A DNA stretch of 64,000 bases from Arctopsyche grandis. Lineage: Eukaryota; Arthropoda; Insecta; Trichoptera; Hydropsychidae. This document shows, one piece after another, positions 60,487 through 64,000 of this stretch. The notes beneath the pieces are model-generated. The model saw only the letters and a list, made by a program, of their open reading frames with translations. It was not told the origin of the DNA and did no database searches. Position 1 is the stretch's first letter. Each line of letters opens with the position of its first letter. Made by a program: the position numbers and the translations under genes. The stretch covers positions 23,130,501 to 23,194,500 of the forward strand of contig NC_135358.1 in the NCBI RefSeq assembly GCF_051622035.1, in the 5' to 3' direction.

Positions 60487-60925
60487 GTATAGCTCGGTCG
60501 TTAAGCTTCTGCTTAACGTCGAGAGGCGCCGGGTTCGATCCCATGAGCTGACCTCGATTGAAAAGAATTTTTCTGAGTATATCTGTAGTGCTGCTGGTCA
60601 GACCTGGATATTTGTGACTCCAGGTCGATCGTTTCCTATCAGAGTTAGCCAATTTTCTCTGATTTCATTGATGAAACGGTTCCCGGTAAAATTGGCTAAA
60701 TATCCTTCCTACCTACTGTCACCACTATTTGAGATTGACTAATGTACACTAAAATTTATGTACAATTCATAGATGTCTCGTTAATTTGCGAGTTTTTCAG
60801 TGTCTCGTAATTCAACGACTTACATAATAATAAAAAAAATGCTGCAATGTTTGTAATTGGCCAGGAAGGCGCATTGGGGTTACCTGTAAGGCCTTTCTGG
60901 TATATATGTAAAAAAAAAAGAGAAA
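60487..60925 (+). mobile_element. tRNA-derived SINE (about 440 bp)
   Basis: Pol III box A-like TAGCTCGGTCG (60490-60500) and box B GGTTCGATCCC (60532-60542) are spaced 31 bp apart, as in tRNA-derived promoters. The tRNA-like head has no matching cloverleaf stems and continues into an unrelated body of about 380 bp. It ends TTGGCCAGGAAGGCGCATTG ... AAGGCCTTTCTGG followed by an A-rich tail. Fragments of the body and tail occur at 52365 and 33361. Confidence 0.75.
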
Positions 60926-62480
60926 GAAAGTATGCAATCGGTGATTGATTGATGATATTCTTGAAATAATACATGCATCAATTTTGACTACCCAAAACTA
61001 AACTTACTAAACTAAACTAAACTTATTTTATCGATTTCATCGCTAAAATAATTTTGTTAACATACTGGGTGATCACTTTCTGGCTTAAAAATAGAAGAAA
61101 AATTCTGAGAGCTGTATGGGTACCAATTAGAGTGACTTAAAAGGAATTGTGAGTATGTTTGAAGAAGAAGATAGTTACAATTGATAACATAAATACATAC
61201 ATACATATAATATAATATATACTTTTTTATTTATTAAAACACACTACATTATTGTATGTGTATAATTGTTTTTGTGATTTCTTTAGATAATTAGTCCTAT
61301 CTTAATCAATGAAAATAGCTCAATACTTCCAGCCCACTATGTAGTAACAATCGTAAGCAACTATAGTAACCGTATTGATATTATTAATTTTTAAATTTAT
61401 AAGAAATCGCCGAAAAACCGGAGAACATTATTTTGTGATATAATGTACATATGTATGTATGTATGTCTATATGACCATATTGACGGTTTAGAATAACTTT
61501 TTATGTCATTATTTTATACATTTAAAAAATACTACATCAGCTATGTTAACATTGCACTGACGACATTGTGCACGTGTAAATTTCTTTACTCATCAATTTT
61601 CGTTACAATGCGAAATTTTCGAATAATAGTAGAGTGGATTATTTTCTATATACTTAATAGTACATTTGTATTATTTTCGATTAATGTACGCCATATAGCA
61701 ATATCCGTCGCTGTCCAAGAATGGTAACAACGAGATTTGATCGATGATGATAGGCGTTCCGTAGGCGAGCTTGACGTTTCCCATTTGCCGGTTGGCTCGG
61801 TTGGATCATCAAGGTTGTTGCTTTTATATTATTGTTTTGTGTCTACGAGGGACATGGCGTCGATGAAAACGTTCGTAAAATTAAAATTGTCCATAAAAGC
61901 GATATAAACAAACAAATTTTCCGTTGGAGTTATAATTAGTGAGGCGTAATACTGTAGCTTTTGACATTGTGTAAAAATGTCAATCGAGATTTTAGTCATT
62001 TGCACGAGATCGCTTTTTGCGGAATAATCACCCAACCGTATATTGTATATTAACGCGCCATAAGTAATTATTAAGCATCGTCATACAGGTGGCTCAAAAC
62101 AAGCATTTTTATCTTGACAATGATGTACACAATAAGTATAAATTTACCTGGTAAACAATTGGATTAGATTAATTTCCTCTCATCGAAGCCATAAAGCTAT
62201 CGTTAACCTAAGACATCATTAATTTTCTATAGACATTATCATTATTTATTTTGAAGTCTTAAATTATCAATTCAAGATCTCATATTATAATTAGTGTAAA
62301 TGATGATTGAAGCGTAGTTAGAATTAAGCTATAATTAGTAAAGAATAGCAAATTGTCATCCTTTATTAGGTAGGTATCGAAGGTTCGTACAAAATGACAG
62401 AAAGCCAGTCCTGATCTTTTAGTGTATACGAGAATGATAGATTAAGAGAATCGTGTATTAGAGATAGAGATGAACATATA
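60926..62480. other. Intergenic: nothing recognised
   Basis: AT-rich. A mildly GC-richer patch at about 61700-62040 has no identifiable motif. Confidence 0.3.
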
Positions 62481-62764
62481 AGAGAATAATAGATTAAGAC
62501 AGAAGGTTACAAGAATAATTGTGCTTACTGAATCTAAGCACATATTGCGTATACATATGTATATTGCGTTGCTCATGAAATCGATGTACACTAATAACGT
62601 ATGAATATATCTACTAGTCAATTTAATTAATTCTGAAGAAACCGCTGTACATACATACATATGTACAATGATTGCAACGCAATATATGTATATTGGTCAA
62701 TATGTGCTTAGATTCAGTAAGCACGATTATTCTTGTAACCATCTGTCTTAATCTATTATTCTCT
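62481..62764. repeat. Foldback element with about 85-bp arms
   Basis: AGAGAATAATAGATTAAGAC ... GTGCTTACTGAATCTAAGCA at the left is repeated inverted at 62680-62764 (TGCTTAGATTCAGTAAGCAC ... GTCTTAATCTATTATTCTCT). The spacer is about 110 bp. Noncoding. Confidence 0.85.
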
Positions 62765-63019
62765 TTGCAAACATTGAGCTTGGGCCATACAGGGGCAACA
62801 AGTGTGCAACATATTGAAAAATATTGGCTATGGTTATGAAAAAAAAAAATGTTGCTATCGAAATTAGAACACGTATCTGCAAACATAATATTTACTTGTT
62901 GTCTGAAGTTTGATATACACAGAAGCAACACGTAAAAAGTGATTTTCCCTAAATGCCAACGTGTTTAAATATTGTGACGAGTTTCTTTCAGCAAGCTGAA
63001 ACTTATTTTGAGCCCTTAA

Positions 63020-63461
63020 CCCTTTGAGTACTGACGTTTTTTCTGTTGAAAGCCCAAAAAGTGCCAAAATTTCCAAATATAATTATTTAGAAATCCCATA
63101 GAAAACAGGTATAAAAAGTGTAGCTAATCCAAACAAACCCTAGATCACTACCATAAATAGCTACCGCCGAGGATTTCGAGTTTTGTAAAGGTGTGTTTAA
63201 ACTCTAAAATATATCTTGTAACAATATAAAATAAACAAAAGAAGTCAATATCTTGTAACAATATAAAATAAACAAAAATAAACATTGACACGGATTACAC
63301 GACCCATGTTCAATGCATTTTTTTCAATGCTACCTGGAAAGGCTTAGCGGGTAGTATTCTTGTTTATTTTTTACATACTCAAAGTACAACGCCTATCGGC
63401 GTATTTCAGGCTCGTGGACTTGTTGGCAAAACGCCGATCGGCTTGGTCAGCATTCAAAGGG
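63020..63461. mobile_element. piggyBac-type MITE with TTAA target duplication
   Basis: The left end CCCTTTGAGTACTGACG and right end GTCAGCATTCAAAGGG are inverted repeats flanked by TTAA (63016-63019 and 63462-63465). Inside are a direct duplication of ATCTTGTAACAATATAAAAT (about 63211 and 63250) and palindromes GCCTATCGGC and GCCGATCGGC. Length 442 bp, noncoding. Confidence 0.85.
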
Positions 63462-63689
63462 TTAAAAAAACCAAAGATGATTTTTTAATTATTCATTTTT
63501 TTAACATATCACGTACTTACTTTTATGTAGGCACATTTCAGGTATTATTTTCTAACGCATGCGCGCTTTATGTGTTCATGCGTTGTTTTTTATTTTGTAC
63601 TTGGTTATGTACAGTGTGGTTTTTTTATTAGAACAGTGATGTGCGGTTGTTCTTGTGCGATATTCATGAACAACCGTCTCGTTCTCCGA

Positions 63690-63836
63690 CGAAAGGGTCT
63701 CTTAGACTGTATTCGTTAGGGGGGTGGTGGCCTCATGTTGAGGGCTTTAAGGGTAAAATTCCTTGACCTTTAAAGCGGGCTTAGAATGTATATATGTAAA
63801 GTCATTTTCATAGCAAAAAAATGTAAATAAATAAAT
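63690..63836 (+). mobile_element. Possible LINE 3' end with AATAAATAAATAA tail
   Basis: GC-richer block ending GCGGGCTTAGAATGTATATA ... AATGTAAATAAATAAATAAG, a tail style seen in jockey/CR1-like 3' UTRs. No coding part is visible. Confidence 0.35.
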
Positions 63837-64000
63837 AAGCGCCCAGTCTCAATCGCACAATAAATATTTCCTTGTTCTAAACCATTTTCAACTGCAACAA
63901 TTTGTTCATTATAAGCATTCTGGGGGGGTGGTATGTTGGCCCAATATTATGACAAGTTTATTTAGCTGTCATACCCCCTGGATGTATGTAATTAAAAAAA

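Noticed and set aside
60487..60560. tRNA gene (A and B boxes present)
   Set aside because: The acceptor, D and T stems do not pair as a tRNA and the sequence continues into a repeated body and tail; read as a SINE head.

Overview
This is an insect nuclear genome window. It is AT-rich and intron-rich, with GT-AG introns, dense transposon remnants, many short inverted-repeat elements and pervasive TACATACATATGTA-type simple sequence. I could not fix the insect order from the sequence alone. All gene models below were built by hand from reading frames, splice sites with matching phase, and similarity to remembered protein families; no search was run.

Layout. (1) Positions 1-3102, minus strand: four exons of a JmjC-domain protein of the HSPBAP1 type, running off the left edge. 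Its first visible intron holds a TTAA-flanked piggyBac deletion derivative. (2) 5560-22975, minus strand: a complete seven-exon CGRRF1-type RING-finger gene (327 aa). It is spread over 17 kb because its introns have filled with mobile elements, including a 590-bp foldback, a Tc1-type transposase pseudogene, several MITEs and a LINE 3' end. (3) About 22.9-23.5 kb: a GC-rich, CpG-rich island that looks like the divergent promoter between CGRRF1 and the next gene. (4) 24171-25757, plus strand: an intact 528-aa Jerky/Tigger-like protein with a broken catalytic triad and an apparent 5'-UTR splice acceptor. This suggests a domesticated transposase. (5) 25.8-38.5 kb: no convincing host gene, but many repeats. 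(6) 38547-40869, plus strand: a complete eight-exon CDKL1/4-type kinase (353 aa), with a 370-bp near-perfect palindrome in one intron. (7) 41765-42440, minus strand: a two-exon gene for a 64-aa single-pass membrane protein that I do not recognise. (8) 44993 to about 50589, plus strand: a long RIIa-domain plus IQ-motif protein (about 1,440 aa) rich in Glu, Asn, Asp, Ile and Ser, with tandem repeats. (9) 50.6-64 kb: no gene I can support; it holds nested foldbacks, MITEs, a tRNA-derived SINE, LINE tails and a second piggyBac MITE.

Functional reading. CDKL1/4 kinases are linked to cilia and flagella, and RIIa/IQ proteins of the SPA17/CABYR/ropporin type belong to sperm and axonemal scaffolds. 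Their proximity may mark a cilium- or testis-biased neighbourhood; this is inference. The most distinctive non-genic content is a set of palindromic elements. Two families, with ends near GGTCTACC and CAGTGGCGTGC, share a core and form chimeras. Several copies lie inside introns, where they would be transcribed as long hairpins.
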